Below are positions 38,736 to 48,111 of a DNA stretch of 64,000 nt, piece by piece. The first letter of the stretch is position 1. The number at the start of each line of letters is the position of its first letter. A program made the position numbers and the translations under genes. The stretch is taken from NCBI RefSeq assembly GCF_011634775.1, contig NZ_JAALXT010000004.1, forward strand, positions 744,001 to 808,000. The letters run 5' to 3'. The notes below the pieces were generated by a model. That model saw only the letters and a list, made by a program, of their open reading frames with translations, did no database searches and had not been told where the DNA came from. The DNA comes from Thalassoroseus pseudoceratinae. GTDB taxonomy: Bacteria > Planctomycetota > Planctomycetia > Planctomycetales > Planctomycetaceae.

Positions 38736-40331
38736 ATGCGGCGTTCCAATCTCCGAGAAGGCGATACGTGGGAATGGTCTCGCTCTGGATGCGACGATGC
38801 CGCCCGCATTGCAGATCTTGAACGTGCTTTGCAGACGTGCAACAACGCGTTTCACAGCATTGTCGATCGGTCGGGCGATGGCGTTCTGGTCATTAATCTC
38901 GAAGGAAAAATCTGCTACTCCAACCCGGCAGCCCGCAAACTCCTGGCAACGCCGCGTGATGCCCTGCTTGGTGATGCGTTCGGCATCCCCGTCGCCGCAA
39001 CCGAGCGAACGGAGATTACAATCCTCCGAGATGGACTTCCGCACCGCATTGCGGAAATGCGGGTGACCAAGACCGAATGGCAGGGAGAACCCGCCTATTT
39101 GGCAATGCTTCGCGACGTCACCGAACGAAGACAGTCCGAAGATCGCTCCAAAGAAGATGTGCGGCGGCGTGATGTCTTCCTCGCAATGCTCTCCCACGAA
39201 TTGCGAAACCCATTGGCGGCAGTTTCGAACGCCGCCCGATTGATGGCTCGCCCCAATATCACTTTGGAGATGTTCCATGAGGCCCGGGAAGTCATCGAAC
39301 GCCAATGCGGGCAAATGACTCGGCTTCTTGAGGAACTCCTGGATGTCTCACGCATCTCCCAAGGAAAAATTGAGCTCCGAAGAACGTGCGTCGCACTCCG
39401 CGGATTGTTGGATGACGCCGTGAAAGCCACCGCGGGAATGTTTTCCGAGCGTGAGCAAACGCTCAAAGTTGATTTCCCCGAAGAAGAATTATCCATCGAA
39501 GCCGATACCGTTCGTCTGCATCAAGTCTTAGTGAACTTGCTTTCAAACGCTTCCAAATATTCCGAAAGCGGCCAATCGGTTCTGCTCCATGTCGAGAATA
39601 TGGGGCAATCCGTCCGGATTGCCGTTCGAGATGAAGGCGTGGGCATGTCCGCCGATCAACTTGAAGATATCTTCGAGCCGTTTGCCCAGATCGACTCCTC
39701 GCTTTCACGCTCCGACGGTGGACTTGGCATCGGACTGTCGTTGGTTCGCAGCCTTGTCGAACTCCACGGCGGAATGGTTGAAGCTCACAGCGAAGGACCA
39801 GGAACCGGCAGCGAATTCATCCTCCATCTTCCCTTAAGCGCGGAATTGCCGGACGAGCCGGTCCTCGACCGTCTCACGGAAACTCCCAAGACGTTGCGAA
39901 TCCTTCTTGTGGAGGACAATAAAGATGTCCGCAGAATGCTGCGGTCCCTCCTGCAAATGGAAGGCTACGAAGTCGAAGCGGCTGAAGACGGGACGAGTGG
40001 GCTCGAATTGCTCTCGTCTTTCTCACCAGACCTGATGTTCATCGACATTGGTTTGCCGGGCATTGACGGTTACGAAGTCGCACAGACCATTCGTCTCGAC
40101 CCTGCGAATGAGCACATTCATCTGGTCGCCTTGACGGGTTACGGCCAACCAAGTGACCGAGAAAAGGCCGAGCAGAGCGGCTTCGACACTCACCTTTCCA
40201 AACCGATCGACTTTACGCTGCTCGCTGAATTTCTTGGCGAGCGAGTCCGTCATCTTCGGAACGCGGAACCTGTTGTGCTTGATCGCCCGACGGCGGTCGT
40301 CAACCGCACGGAACCCACCGATTCCGCCTGA
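38736..40331 (+). CDS. PAS hybrid histidine kinase with C-terminal receiver
   Basis: The protein is 531 residues; the start follows GGAAGGAG. There are no membrane helices, so it is cytosolic. PAS: residues ~35-130 (IVDRSGDGVLVINLEGKICY). HisKA: H154 in FLAMLSHELRNPLAAVSN. HATPase: N-box VNLLSNASKYSESG, then DEGVGMS and GGLGIGLSLVRSLVELHGG. Receiver: residues ~387-505 with D437 (MFIDIGLPGIDGYE) and K489. With the KaiB-like and CsrA-receiver genes upstream it forms a plausible relay: kinase, own receiver, DHp-like histidine, CsrA-linked receiver. Confidence 0.95.
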   Translation: MRRSNLREGDTWEWSRSGCDDAARIADLERALQTCNNAFHSIVDRSGDGVLVINLEGKICYSNPAARKLLATPRDALLGDAFGIPVAATERTEITILRDGLPHRIAEMRVTKTEWQGEPAYLAMLRDVTERRQSEDRSKEDVRRRDVFLAMLSHELRNPLAAVSNAARLMARPNITLEMFHEAREVIERQCGQMTRLLEELLDVSRISQGKIELRRTCVALRGLLDDAVKATAGMFSEREQTLKVDFPEEELSIEADTVRLHQVLVNLLSNASKYSESGQSVLLHVENMGQSVRIAVRDEGVGMSADQLEDIFEPFAQIDSSLSRSDGGLGIGLSLVRSLVELHGGMVEAHSEGPGTGSEFILHLPLSAELPDEPVLDRLTETPKTLRILLVEDNKDVRRMLRSLLQMEGYEVEAAEDGTSGLELLSSFSPDLMFIDIGLPGIDGYEVAQTIRLDPANEHIHLVALTGYGQPSDREKAEQSGFDTHLSKPIDFTLLAEFLGERVRHLRNAEPVVLDRPTAVVNRTEPTDSA

Positions 40332-40365
40332 AAACGCGAGTTGTGCCATCGCTCGCCGGTCGGGC

Positions 40366-40396
40366 TTGCACATTCCGGCAACGCTTGCCATATAAA
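40366..40396 (+). promoter_or_regulatory. probable purC promoter
   Basis: TTGCAC at 40366-40371 and TATAAA at 40391-40396 (19-bp spacer; ATATAA gives 18) lie about 33 bp before the purC ATG. AAAGAGGAACTC overlaps downstream. Confidence 0.45.
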
Positions 40397-40428
40397 GAGG
40401 AACTCACAATCCCAGCAACGAGTTCCCT

Positions 40429-41307
40429 ATGTCTGCACTGATCAATACAAACCTCCCCGGACTCACGCCGCATCGGGGCAAAGTCCGTGATATTTACGAC
40501 TTCGGTGACCAACTTCTGCTTGTGGCGACCGACCGAATCAGCGCGTTCGATTGGATTCTCTCGGATGGCATCCCCGACAAAGGACGACTGCTGACGCAAC
40601 TCAGTCGATGGTGGTTCGACAAGCTGGAAGTGCCGAACCATCTTCTCGACGCTGACCTGACGGATCTCCCACTCCCATCCGGCACGGACTTGGCATCGCT
40701 GGAAGGTCGGTCGATGGTCGTGCGACGGGTCGACATCGTCCCGATCGAATGTGTGGTTCGCGGCTACTTGGCGGGGTCGGGCTGGAAGGAATACCAAGCG
40801 AGTCAGACGGTTTGCGGGGTTCCGTTGCCGCCGGGACTGGTGGAATGCAGCCAACTTCCCGAACCCATCTTTACCCCGGCGACGAAAGCCGAGAGTGGTC
40901 ATGACCTCAACATTTCGTTTGAAGAGATGCAATCGCGAGTCGGTCGTGAGTTGTCAGAAAAACTCCGTGATCTGAGTTTCGACATCTACAACAAAGCCGC
41001 CGCCATCACCCAGGAAGCAGGAATTATTCTGGCCGACACGAAGTTCGAGTTTGGTCAAATCGACGGCGAATTGCTGCTGGCTGATGAAGTGCTGACGCCA
41101 GACAGTTCCCGCTTCTGGCCGATCGATCGGTACCAACCGGGACGCAATCAACCGAGTTTCGACAAACAGTTCGTGCGTGAATGGCTCGAAAGCACGACAT
41201 GGGACAAGAACAGTCCACCGCCGCAAATGCCCACCGAGATCGTCCAGAAAACCCGTGAACGATACCTCGAAGCTTATCGCCGTCTCACTGGTGAAGACTT
41301 CGCCTGA
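40429..41307 (+). CDS. purC: SAICAR synthase (purine biosynthesis)
   Basis: The protein is 292 residues, the longer, yeast-like length of PurC. Signatures are present: RGKVRDIYDFGDQLLLVATD, RISAFDWILSDGIPDKG, VPIECVVRGYLAGSGWKEY and ILADTKFEFG. It joins aspartate to CAIR in the ATP-dependent eighth step of de novo purine synthesis, in the cytosol. It has its own promoter and converges on the regulator gene at 41319, leaving only 11 bp between stops. prs and ndk, also in this window, are metabolically related but not in one operon. Confidence 0.97.
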   Translation: MSALINTNLPGLTPHRGKVRDIYDFGDQLLLVATDRISAFDWILSDGIPDKGRLLTQLSRWWFDKLEVPNHLLDADLTDLPLPSGTDLASLEGRSMVVRRVDIVPIECVVRGYLAGSGWKEYQASQTVCGVPLPPGLVECSQLPEPIFTPATKAESGHDLNISFEEMQSRVGRELSEKLRDLSFDIYNKAAAITQEAGIILADTKFEFGQIDGELLLADEVLTPDSSRFWPIDRYQPGRNQPSFDKQFVREWLESTTWDKNSPPPQMPTEIVQKTRERYLEAYRRLTGEDFA

Positions 41308-41318
41308 GTTAATTGCGC

Positions 41319-42824
41319 TCAATCATCATCGGCCTCTTCCATCCCGAGTTGACGCATCTTGCGATACAAATTCGAGCGGTGCAGCCCAAGCGATTCGGCG
41401 GCGGTGCTCATATTGTTTTGGCATTGGCGGATGATGCGGCGGATGTGGTCTTGCTGAAATTGCTGCGTCGCGTCTTTCAAATTGGCCTGTGGAATCGAAA
41501 CCGTCGCCGAGGATTCCGACGGGGTCTGCAAATTTAGATCGACGGCCTGCAAGCGATCGCCTGTCGCCCTCAGCATCGCATGTTCCATCACGTTTCGCAG
41601 TTCGCGGATATTGCCCGGCCAGACGTGTTCTTGCAACCGTCGTCGGGCATCCGAGGTGAGTGGAATGGGCGACCGCCGCAGTCTCACGGCAATCTCTTTC
41701 ACGAAGTACTCCGCCAGCAACAGAATGTCTTCGGGCCGGTCGCGGAGTGGCAATAACCGTTGAGTGACGACGGACAATCGAAAGAAGAGATCGTCGCGGA
41801 AGCTTGCCCCGTTCGATCGGTTTCGCAACTCGTCACTGGTGGCGGCGATCACTCGTGCATTGACCGGAATCAGTTGTGTCCCGCCGACCCGTCGGATTTG
41901 CTGCCGCTCGATCGCTTCCAAGAGTTGCGTTTGGGCCGCTCCACTGAGCGAACCGACTTCATCCAAGAACAGTGTGCCGCCTTCGGCTTGCTCGAACCAG
42001 CCGGGACGCGTTCGTTCATCCTCCCGCAACCCTTTGTCTTGCCCGAACAGTTCCGCTTCCAACTTCGAAGGCGAAAGCGAGGCACATGGAACCGAAATAA
42101 ACGGAGCCGCCGCTCGCGGTCCGTGAATGTGGATGGCCCGTGCAATTCGTGACTTGCCCGTTCCGTGTTCCCCGACCAGCAACATCGGCAATTCCGACGT
42201 GGCCAGATCGGGAATCGTCTTCCGCAAGGCCACCAAACTGGGGTTGTTGCCGATGAGCTTGGTTTCGTCGCGAACAGTTTCCAACGACAGCCGATGCGAC
42301 CGCTGCATAGGTCCGTCGGCGATGGGTATGTGTCGCGACTGCTCGACCATCGTCGCAATCTCGCAGCACGCGCCGAGCAACCGACCGACCGCAACCGCCA
42401 TCGGCAAGTCGTCCGCTTTCAAGTGACGTCCCGCGAGTGCCAAGAGTTGTGGCGTGGGCGTGTCACAGGTTGGCACGACGATCAACGTCCAACCGGTCGG
42501 TTTTTCCAGACCGCAACAACCGCCTGCTTGTCGTGATCGACAACCAGAAAGCAGATGTTCGGGAATGTCGCCCGGTGCTTGCCGACCACATTGTGCGATC
42601 GGCTGCCACCCTGCATCGGGCGTCTCGCTCCAAACCGCGATCCATTGGACCGCGAACTCAGTCGCGATCATGGGAAGTTCATCTTCGAGGAATGCAGCGA
42701 CGTTTTGCGTTTCGGTCGCTGCTTGCAACAACTGATCTGCGACCGCAAGTGCGACACCACTTCCATCCGCGCGGGCAAACCAAGGCAACTCGTCCCATGT
42801 CGTCCACAGGGTTTCGGAATCCAT
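41319..42824 (-). CDS. AAA+ Fis-type regulator of the sigma54-activator family, lacking GAFTGA
   Basis: The protein is 501 residues. Residues ~25-165 look like a GAF-type sensor. The AAA+ domain has Walker A GEHGTGKS (218-225), ELFGQDKG (258-265), Walker B TLFLDE (284-289) and the arginine-finger region FRDDLFFRL. The C-terminus is a Fis-type helix-turn-helix (MSTAAESLGLHRSNLYRKM). In true sigma54 activators ELFGHxKGAFTGA contacts sigma54; here the loop reads GLREDERTRPG, so GAFTGA is absent. It may therefore act like TyrR-type members on sigma70 promoters or as a repressor. It lies 127 bp downstream of prs. Confidence 0.9.
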   Translation of the reverse strand: MDSETLWTTWDELPWFARADGSGVALAVADQLLQAATETQNVAAFLEDELPMIATEFAVQWIAVWSETPDAGWQPIAQCGRQAPGDIPEHLLSGCRSRQAGGCCGLEKPTGWTLIVVPTCDTPTPQLLALAGRHLKADDLPMAVAVGRLLGACCEIATMVEQSRHIPIADGPMQRSHRLSLETVRDETKLIGNNPSLVALRKTIPDLATSELPMLLVGEHGTGKSRIARAIHIHGPRAAAPFISVPCASLSPSKLEAELFGQDKGLREDERTRPGWFEQAEGGTLFLDEVGSLSGAAQTQLLEAIERQQIRRVGGTQLIPVNARVIAATSDELRNRSNGASFRDDLFFRLSVVTQRLLPLRDRPEDILLLAEYFVKEIAVRLRRSPIPLTSDARRRLQEHVWPGNIRELRNVMEHAMLRATGDRLQAVDLNLQTPSESSATVSIPQANLKDATQQFQQDHIRRIIRQCQNNMSTAAESLGLHRSNLYRKMRQLGMEEADDD

Positions 42825-42951
42825 TCGCCACGCCCCACCGGTCGGGTGTCGTCAGTTGTATCGAGACGAGAAGTCAAATTGACATCAACGCACACATTGC
42901 GTGATCATAACGACTTCACTAATCCGAACAACCGCACTCAGCGATGACCGT

Positions 42952-43992
42952 TCAGTTGAGCAGTTCACTGATCGAACCACCTTCCTCATGGGTCCGGCGG
43001 ATCGCTTGGGCGAACATCATTGACGTTGGGATTACGAACAGTCGGTTCGCGAAGGCGTCGCGGTCGAGTCGGAACGGGTCGATGGTGTCCATGACGATGA
43101 CCCGTTCGATCTGCGAGAGATTTTCGTTCGCTTTCCCAACGAACAGACCGTGCGTGGCACAAGCGGCCCAGACTTCGCCACCGTGTTTCGCAACGGCACC
43201 GGCGGCGATCGCAATCGTACCGCCGCTGGAAATCATATCGTCGAGAATGATCACTCGTTTGTCTTTGACGTTCCCCACGATTTTGCTGCCGGCCACTTCG
43301 CTTCCGCTGAGTCGCTCTTTGTCGAGGTACGCAACATCGATGCGGTTGGGCGTTCGAAGGCGTCTTTCCAAGGCGTTCCGGAAGCGTTTGGCCCGACCCA
43401 TTCCCCCGCTATCCGGAGCCAGCACAACCAGATTGTCCGGATTGTCGATGAGTGGGTCCGGTGCGTGAGCTTCCACCGGAAGTTGGCTGTGTCCACCGGC
43501 ATCGACACCACAGAGAAAGTCCGCGATGAGATTCTTCGCTTCCAGCGTATCGGTCGGGATGCGAAAAGCATTCTGGAACGCAGAAAGATTATGCACGTCC
43601 ATGGTCAACACCCGACTGGCTCCAACCGCTTCCAGCGATTGTGCCAAGTATTTGATGCTGATCGGAGCGCGACTTTCGGTTTTGCGGTCCTGACGCGCGA
43701 ACGGCAAATACGGCGCGACCACGGTGATACGTTTCGCGGACGCGTCGACCAAGGAACCGAGGAAGAACAACAGCTTCGCGAACTTCTCGCCAACCGATTG
43801 GTTGCTGTCGGCGTACAGAGACGAAATCACGTAGACATCGCACCCGCGAACGTTGACGTTACTGCGAATATATGGTTCGGTATCTTCGAAATGCTGCTCG
43901 ACATGGCTCGACACGGGTTCATCGAGGAAACGCGACACATGCTGAGCAAACACACGTGAGCCGTCGAGACCGAAAAGACGGAAATTGTGCAA
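42952..43992 (-). CDS. prs: ribose-phosphate pyrophosphokinase
   Basis: The protein is 346 residues from a TTG at 43992 preceded by GAGGA; this start gives the expected N-terminus (FRLFGLDGSRVFAQHV). Family features: VVAPYLPFARQDRKTESRAP, the divalent-cation/ATP region DVHNLSAFQNAF, and the PRPP loop RVIILDDMISSGGT. It makes PRPP from ribose-5-phosphate and ATP for purine, pyrimidine and amino-acid synthesis. An insertion of about 25 residues (around GVDAGGHSQLPVEAH) before VVLAPDSGGMGRAKR makes it longer than the usual ~315. Confidence 0.95.
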   Translation of the reverse strand: MHNFRLFGLDGSRVFAQHVSRFLDEPVSSHVEQHFEDTEPYIRSNVNVRGCDVYVISSLYADSNQSVGEKFAKLLFFLGSLVDASAKRITVVAPYLPFARQDRKTESRAPISIKYLAQSLEAVGASRVLTMDVHNLSAFQNAFRIPTDTLEAKNLIADFLCGVDAGGHSQLPVEAHAPDPLIDNPDNLVVLAPDSGGMGRAKRFRNALERRLRTPNRIDVAYLDKERLSGSEVAGSKIVGNVKDKRVIILDDMISSGGTIAIAAGAVAKHGGEVWAACATHGLFVGKANENLSQIERVIVMDTIDPFRLDRDAFANRLFVIPTSMMFAQAIRRTHEEGGSISELLN

Positions 43993-44339
43993 GGGAAAAT
44001 GTCCTCATGCCGGAAGGTTACGACCGTCGATCGAACCCACGTTCATTCTCGGTTTCACGACATCGACGTTGACAGTCCAGAGAGTAAAGACCGGCATCTT
44101 TGGTGGTCAAGCGAGTTGTCAAGAATTCATGAAGATTGACGGTTTCTTCAACAAAAGACGCGACGCCCCCAACCTGGGCTGAATGGCGTCCTACCAGACC
44201 GCATGACGGCCCTTTGAATCTGCGGTGAACTCAAAAAATTTAGGTTCCTGGCGTCCATGGGACAGGACCCGCTGCGACGATCCAGAAACCTCTCTCAGTG
44301 AACGTTATGCCCCCTGACCATAATGATTGAATTCCATTG
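43993..44339. other. gene-free gap between prs and the phosphopantetheinyl transferase gene
   Basis: I see no convincing coding frame, RNA gene or palindromic repeat of the 30336 type in these 347 bp. A bulged hairpin (TCCT...GTCC / GGACAGGA, about 44247-44270) is present. The gap should contain the prs promoter on its left side; no consensus box stands out. Confidence 0.5.
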
Positions 44340-45098
44340 CTACGGTGCAAACGCGGACCGGGAAACAAGCTGACTCACGGGCGAATCAAGAGATTCGGTA
44401 TGAACTTGCTGCCGGCGTGGTTGCAGTCGATCGGTTGCCAATACGGTGGACAATACAAGTCCATCACGTTCTTCGAGTCGCCAATGCGGAATGTACACGG
44501 CGGGCGAAGAATCGTAATGAACATGCCATTGTTGACCAGAAATCGGCACCGCTTCGACACGTCGCGGTACGAAACTTTCTCCACGATGACAGGATTTGTA
44601 CGCCGCTTCTTTCATCGCCCAAATCTGAGCGGTTCGCCAACAATTTCCTTCTTGAATTGCAGTTCGTTCCCGTTCCCCAAACCAAAAGACCAAACTTTGC
44701 GCGGCCAATTGGAGCGGTTCGGCTAAGTCGACGCCGATTCGGAATCCCGGTTCGCGTGTGAACCCAATGAGTACCGATTTTGGGGAATAGGCGATCGACA
44801 ATCCCCACGGCTTCAATTGGCCATCGATTCGCACTTGCGGGCGGATTCGGCCGCCCGTGGCGTCCCGAGAAAGAATCTCAATGCTGGCGTTTCGTTGTTC
44901 GATTGTCGCGAGAGAATCTTGAACGACCTGCTTGGCCACCCAACGACCAATCCTCCAACGCTCACGGGATTCGGAATCGGGGAGTCGTTCGCATTCTCGT
45001 CGCTCCGCTAGCGTTAACCAATCGAAACGCTCGGGCAAATGTTGTTGACGAATATCGTCAAACAACATGTACTGCGTACTGTAAGCTGGTGATTGCAT
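44340..45098 (-). CDS. 4'-phosphopantetheinyl transferase (Sfp type)
   Basis: The protein is 252 residues, fitting the Sfp class. The two signature motifs are GVDLAEP (metal-binding Asp) near residue 125 and WAMKEAAYK near residue 165, about 40 residues apart, as the family requires; GLSIAYSPKSVLIGF precedes them. It moves the phosphopantetheine arm from CoA to acyl or peptidyl carrier proteins. There is no PKS/NRPS gene in the window, so its carrier is encoded elsewhere. Confidence 0.9.
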   Translation of the reverse strand: MQSPAYSTQYMLFDDIRQQHLPERFDWLTLAERRECERLPDSESRERWRIGRWVAKQVVQDSLATIEQRNASIEILSRDATGGRIRPQVRIDGQLKPWGLSIAYSPKSVLIGFTREPGFRIGVDLAEPLQLAAQSLVFWFGERERTAIQEGNCWRTAQIWAMKEAAYKSCHRGESFVPRRVEAVPISGQQWHVHYDSSPAVYIPHWRLEERDGLVLSTVLATDRLQPRRQQVHTESLDSPVSQLVSRSAFAP

Positions 45099-45365
45099 AT
45101 TGATTACTCAACAACGGTGCCACCAGCCCCCGTCGCGAAAATCATGGTATGGAAGGAAGTTGGGGAGCCGGCGTCTCTAGGGTGTCGATCAATTCGCGTG
45201 TCAGAACTCCCCTTGCGGAAGCTCCACCCATCAAAGACTTCACATCCCGTTCCTGAATACGCCGACCAACGCTTCCACAGCGCGGATTGGCAGAGCCAAT
45301 CTAAAACCAATCCGTAGAAGCGGCAAAGAAGTTCGATTCGCTCTAACCGGCGTACCCGAACTGTC

Positions 45366-46994
45366 CTATTCGCTCGGCGGCGGGAGACGTTTCTTTTTGC
45401 GTCGCTTTTTCTTCCGTTGGGGAGCGTCGGATTCCGGCGGGTCTTCGTCGGACTCGTCGTCGGTTGCGAGCATTGTGGATGCTCCCCAGGCCAGACGACC
45501 AAGCATTCGGGGATAGACCATCAGGAACGCCGCCAACATCGGCCCAAGCAAGAACGCCGCGAAAAACGGATACGCCAACAAAGCCTCACCAACGAGAGCC
45601 ATGCCGAGAACCCATCCGCCAGTCACCAGGTGAAACAGCAACCACCCCTGCGGATAGAAAATAAGCGTTCGGAGAATTGGCACGGTGAGCGGGGTCAGCG
45701 GGTGATTGGCTTCGAGTGAAGACAGCAACACCACTGGCGCAATCAACAAGAACGCAAACGCCGTCCAGGCCCAAGGCGTTCCAAGAAACATGCCGATCAA
45801 CCGCCCGAGGAAAAACGCCATCACATTTGCGACGAACAATTGAAAGACGACAAAAACCAGCGAACCGGCCCACTCTTTCCAATCACGCTCGGGCCATTCG
45901 TCGATGCGATCGCTGCCGCTGGCGGTTTCGATCAGAATGCACAACCCACCGGAAGCGGCGTAAGCGAGAGCCCCCATGAGAATCCAAAATGTGGGCATCG
46001 CGAGAAACGCCACGCCCAGAATGCCGCCTTGCTGCTGCGTGCTGTACAGCAAGAACATGGCTGTCATCAACAGCAACGAGAGTGTCAGTGCAACCGACAA
46101 CACACTCCATCGAAACCAAGTCTCCGGACGCCATGGAAAGCTGAGCGTTCCGGAAAAGAACGTCCAACGTGGCGGCGGGGCAACTCCGACTTGCCGAATT
46201 TCCGCCATCCGATCGAAGACTCGGCCGACAGCCTCACGATTGGTCGTCGTCGGATTTCGAGAATCGTCTGTGGAATCCCGATCCGACCGCTCGGCGGTTT
46301 TTCGTTTTTTCTTCCGTGTCCGTCGTCGAGAGGGATTCGCTCGCGACTTCGGAGCTTCCGCTTCGAACGGGATCTCCTCAGCATCGAAGACCGCGTCACT
46401 CGAAGAACTCACTGATTGCTTAGGAGTTGATTTTCGACGCGACATCCTTTTTTTGGTTGTCTGCTTCGGCACCTCGGATTCGGCCGGGACGGGAACGTCT
46501 TCCAAGCATTCCGGGCAAAGAACAATCTGTGGTTGATTGATCAAAGTCGGTGCGAACGGAGTATCGCAAGAGGGACAGCGAACGACAAAAGCGTTTCGAT
46601 CCGGTTCCGCGACCGGTTCCGCCTCGACACCGGAAGATTCGTCATCCAATCCATATTCCGAAAATGTAATGTCTTCCGGTGGCGAATTTTCGGACAAATT
46701 CCCAACTGGCAACCGGGGTGATTCATTCACAGGAGACGGCGCCCCGTAGCCCGACATTTCAAGGCTGTCTCGCACGTCCGGCGGCAAAGACAAACTATAG
46801 GTGCCCACGTCTGGTTTCTGCCGATTCGCCTTCGGCAGCTTTGCGATGACCTCCGCTCGTGATGGCACAGGAGCCGGCGTAAAGCAGTCGTGACACTTCA
46901 CTTCGTAGGCGGTTTCTCGCAGATCCGGGTGCATCCGCGTGCCACACACTCGACAAGTGACCAGAACATAATCCGGATTGTTCTCATCTGTCAC
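45366..46994 (-). CDS. zinc-ribbon multi-pass membrane protein
   Basis: The protein is 542 residues. Two N-terminal zinc ribbons are visible: CRVCG...CHDC (residues 14-36) and CPSCD...CPEC (about 139-163). A long low-complexity Arg/Lys/Ser-rich segment follows (about 180-260). Then come six or seven membrane helices (VALTLSLLLMTAMFLLY, VVFQLFVANVMAFFLGRL, PFFAAFLLGPMLAAFLMVY and others). The C-terminus is Lys/Arg-rich. No family function is known; planctomycetes carry many such zinc-ribbon/membrane proteins. It is likely a single-gene unit. Confidence 0.82.
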   Translation of the reverse strand: MTDENNPDYVLVTCRVCGTRMHPDLRETAYEVKCHDCFTPAPVPSRAEVIAKLPKANRQKPDVGTYSLSLPPDVRDSLEMSGYGAPSPVNESPRLPVGNLSENSPPEDITFSEYGLDDESSGVEAEPVAEPDRNAFVVRCPSCDTPFAPTLINQPQIVLCPECLEDVPVPAESEVPKQTTKKRMSRRKSTPKQSVSSSSDAVFDAEEIPFEAEAPKSRANPSRRRTRKKKRKTAERSDRDSTDDSRNPTTTNREAVGRVFDRMAEIRQVGVAPPPRWTFFSGTLSFPWRPETWFRWSVLSVALTLSLLLMTAMFLLYSTQQQGGILGVAFLAMPTFWILMGALAYAASGGLCILIETASGSDRIDEWPERDWKEWAGSLVFVVFQLFVANVMAFFLGRLIGMFLGTPWAWTAFAFLLIAPVVLLSSLEANHPLTPLTVPILRTLIFYPQGWLLFHLVTGGWVLGMALVGEALLAYPFFAAFLLGPMLAAFLMVYPRMLGRLAWGASTMLATDDESDEDPPESDAPQRKKKRRKKKRLPPPSE

Positions 46995-47598
46995 CGGTCT
47001 GGCCTATCCATTGTAGAAGTCATGAAATTCGACCGAAGATTCGGTCAAACAAAGAGTATCATCGCGACGCACAGCATTTTCCGTAGAAATTCGCACATGG
47101 TCAAGGATATTCACCTTGGTGACGTCCAATCCCCAAAACTGCCCGTCACGCATGTTGTACAACTTCAAACCGATCAAAACGAATCACCAGGGCATTTTGC
47201 AACACCTTCCGGAACCTCGCTCAAGAGCCCCAAAATAAATCCAGAAAACACAAACCCTTTCACGTAAAAACCTTACGAACAAAGACCAAACAAACACCTC
47301 AGAACGGTACGTAACGTGCAGCTAAGAGATATCAACGCGGAGGAAAGGGCGTTGGCCCGCACTCTTTCCGAAGCACACGAAAGCGTCTCGAGCATTTTGT
47401 TCGGGACGCTTTTCTTTTTTTCGCCCCATCTCTTTTTAATTTTCCCATGAACCTCTGAACCGGGAATACGTTCTTATTAGTAGAGGGTGTGGTCGTCCAC
47501 AAAACACCACATAGGGAAACTCTTTTACTACTTCAAATTTAAGACAGACAAACCGGCCTTTCATGGCCAATCTCTCTTCATTGATGGGGAGGTGCGTG
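46995..47598 (+). other. 604-bp gap with an orphan terminator; possible small RNA
   Basis: No convincing gene is present. The right part (about 47280-47422) is AT-rich, then contains nested pairings (GGAAAGGGC with GCCC and CTTTCC, about 47341-47369), and ends at an intrinsic terminator. No plus-strand coding gene lies upstream that could use this terminator, so a short non-coding transcript is possible. The left part holds the promoter region of the minus-strand zinc-ribbon gene. Confidence 0.35.
47380..47422 (+). terminator. intrinsic terminator without an upstream gene
   Basis: AAAGCGTCTCG (47380-47390) pairs with CGGGACGCTTT (47402-47412) with one wobble, followed by a T-rich tail (TTCTTTTTTT) to 47422. 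Confidence 0.82.
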
Positions 47599-48060
47599 AT
47601 GCGAAAATATTTGAACAATTCTTATGTAAAACTGATGGCGGGTCACTTGGCGGTCATACTGCTGATGATCGGTTTGCCGCTCACGATTATCTTGGCGGCC
47701 ACCGAGGTATGGGCGTTGCCATTCGCAATGTTGGCGGTCTTGAGTATCGTTCACGTGGCAATTCTGGCGTTGCAAGTCAGTATTAACGGTCGTCTGATTC
47801 CAGAGAATTGGAACTGTGCGTTCTTCCTGCCGCTGCCGATTTTTTCGGCTCAGTATACGGTGAATATGGCGGAAACTGGTCTTTATGCATGGGCGGTTTT
47901 GGGATTTCTGCTCACGGCCGCCAGTGCCATGATCGTCGTATTGATGGTTTTGAACATCTGGCAGAAGTTCAAGAATCCAAAACGCAATTCGACCGTGGTT
48001 GCGGTCAAGCGAGTGACCTCCGATTCGCAACTGCCGGACGAAGAACCCATGATTTACTAA
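47599..48060 (+). CDS. four-helix membrane protein of unknown function
   Basis: The protein is 153 residues. The start at 47599 is six bases after GGGAGG, which rules out the longer frame from 47563. Four hydrophobic segments are visible (LAVILLMIGLPLTIILAA, LPFAMLAVLSIVHVAILAL, ALAWAVLGFLL-type, MIVVLMVLNIWQKF), and a short charged C-terminal tail follows. No family is recognised. It ends in a strong terminator. Confidence 0.72.
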   Translation: MRKYLNNSYVKLMAGHLAVILLMIGLPLTIILAATEVWALPFAMLAVLSIVHVAILALQVSINGRLIPENWNCAFFLPLPIFSAQYTVNMAETGLYAWAVLGFLLTAASAMIVVLMVLNIWQKFKNPKRNSTVVAVKRVTSDSQLPDEEPMIY

Positions 48061-48111
48061 CCATTCCAGATGACCGTCCTCGCAACATTCGAGGATTCCA
48101 TCACGAACAGC

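Noticed and set aside
45099-45365. Possible small gene between the phosphopantetheinyl transferase and zinc-ribbon genes
   Set aside because: A minus-strand frame exists but runs out of the zinc-ribbon gene in another frame, with no start signal or family pattern.
46890-47267. Plus-strand frame of 125 codons at the zinc-ribbon gene start
   Set aside because: It overlaps that gene's 5' end and promoter region and has no ribosome site or recognisable domain.
47280-47422. 4.5S, 6S, RNase P or tmRNA gene
   Set aside because: The conserved sequence marks of these RNAs are not present; only an uncharacterised transcript is possible.
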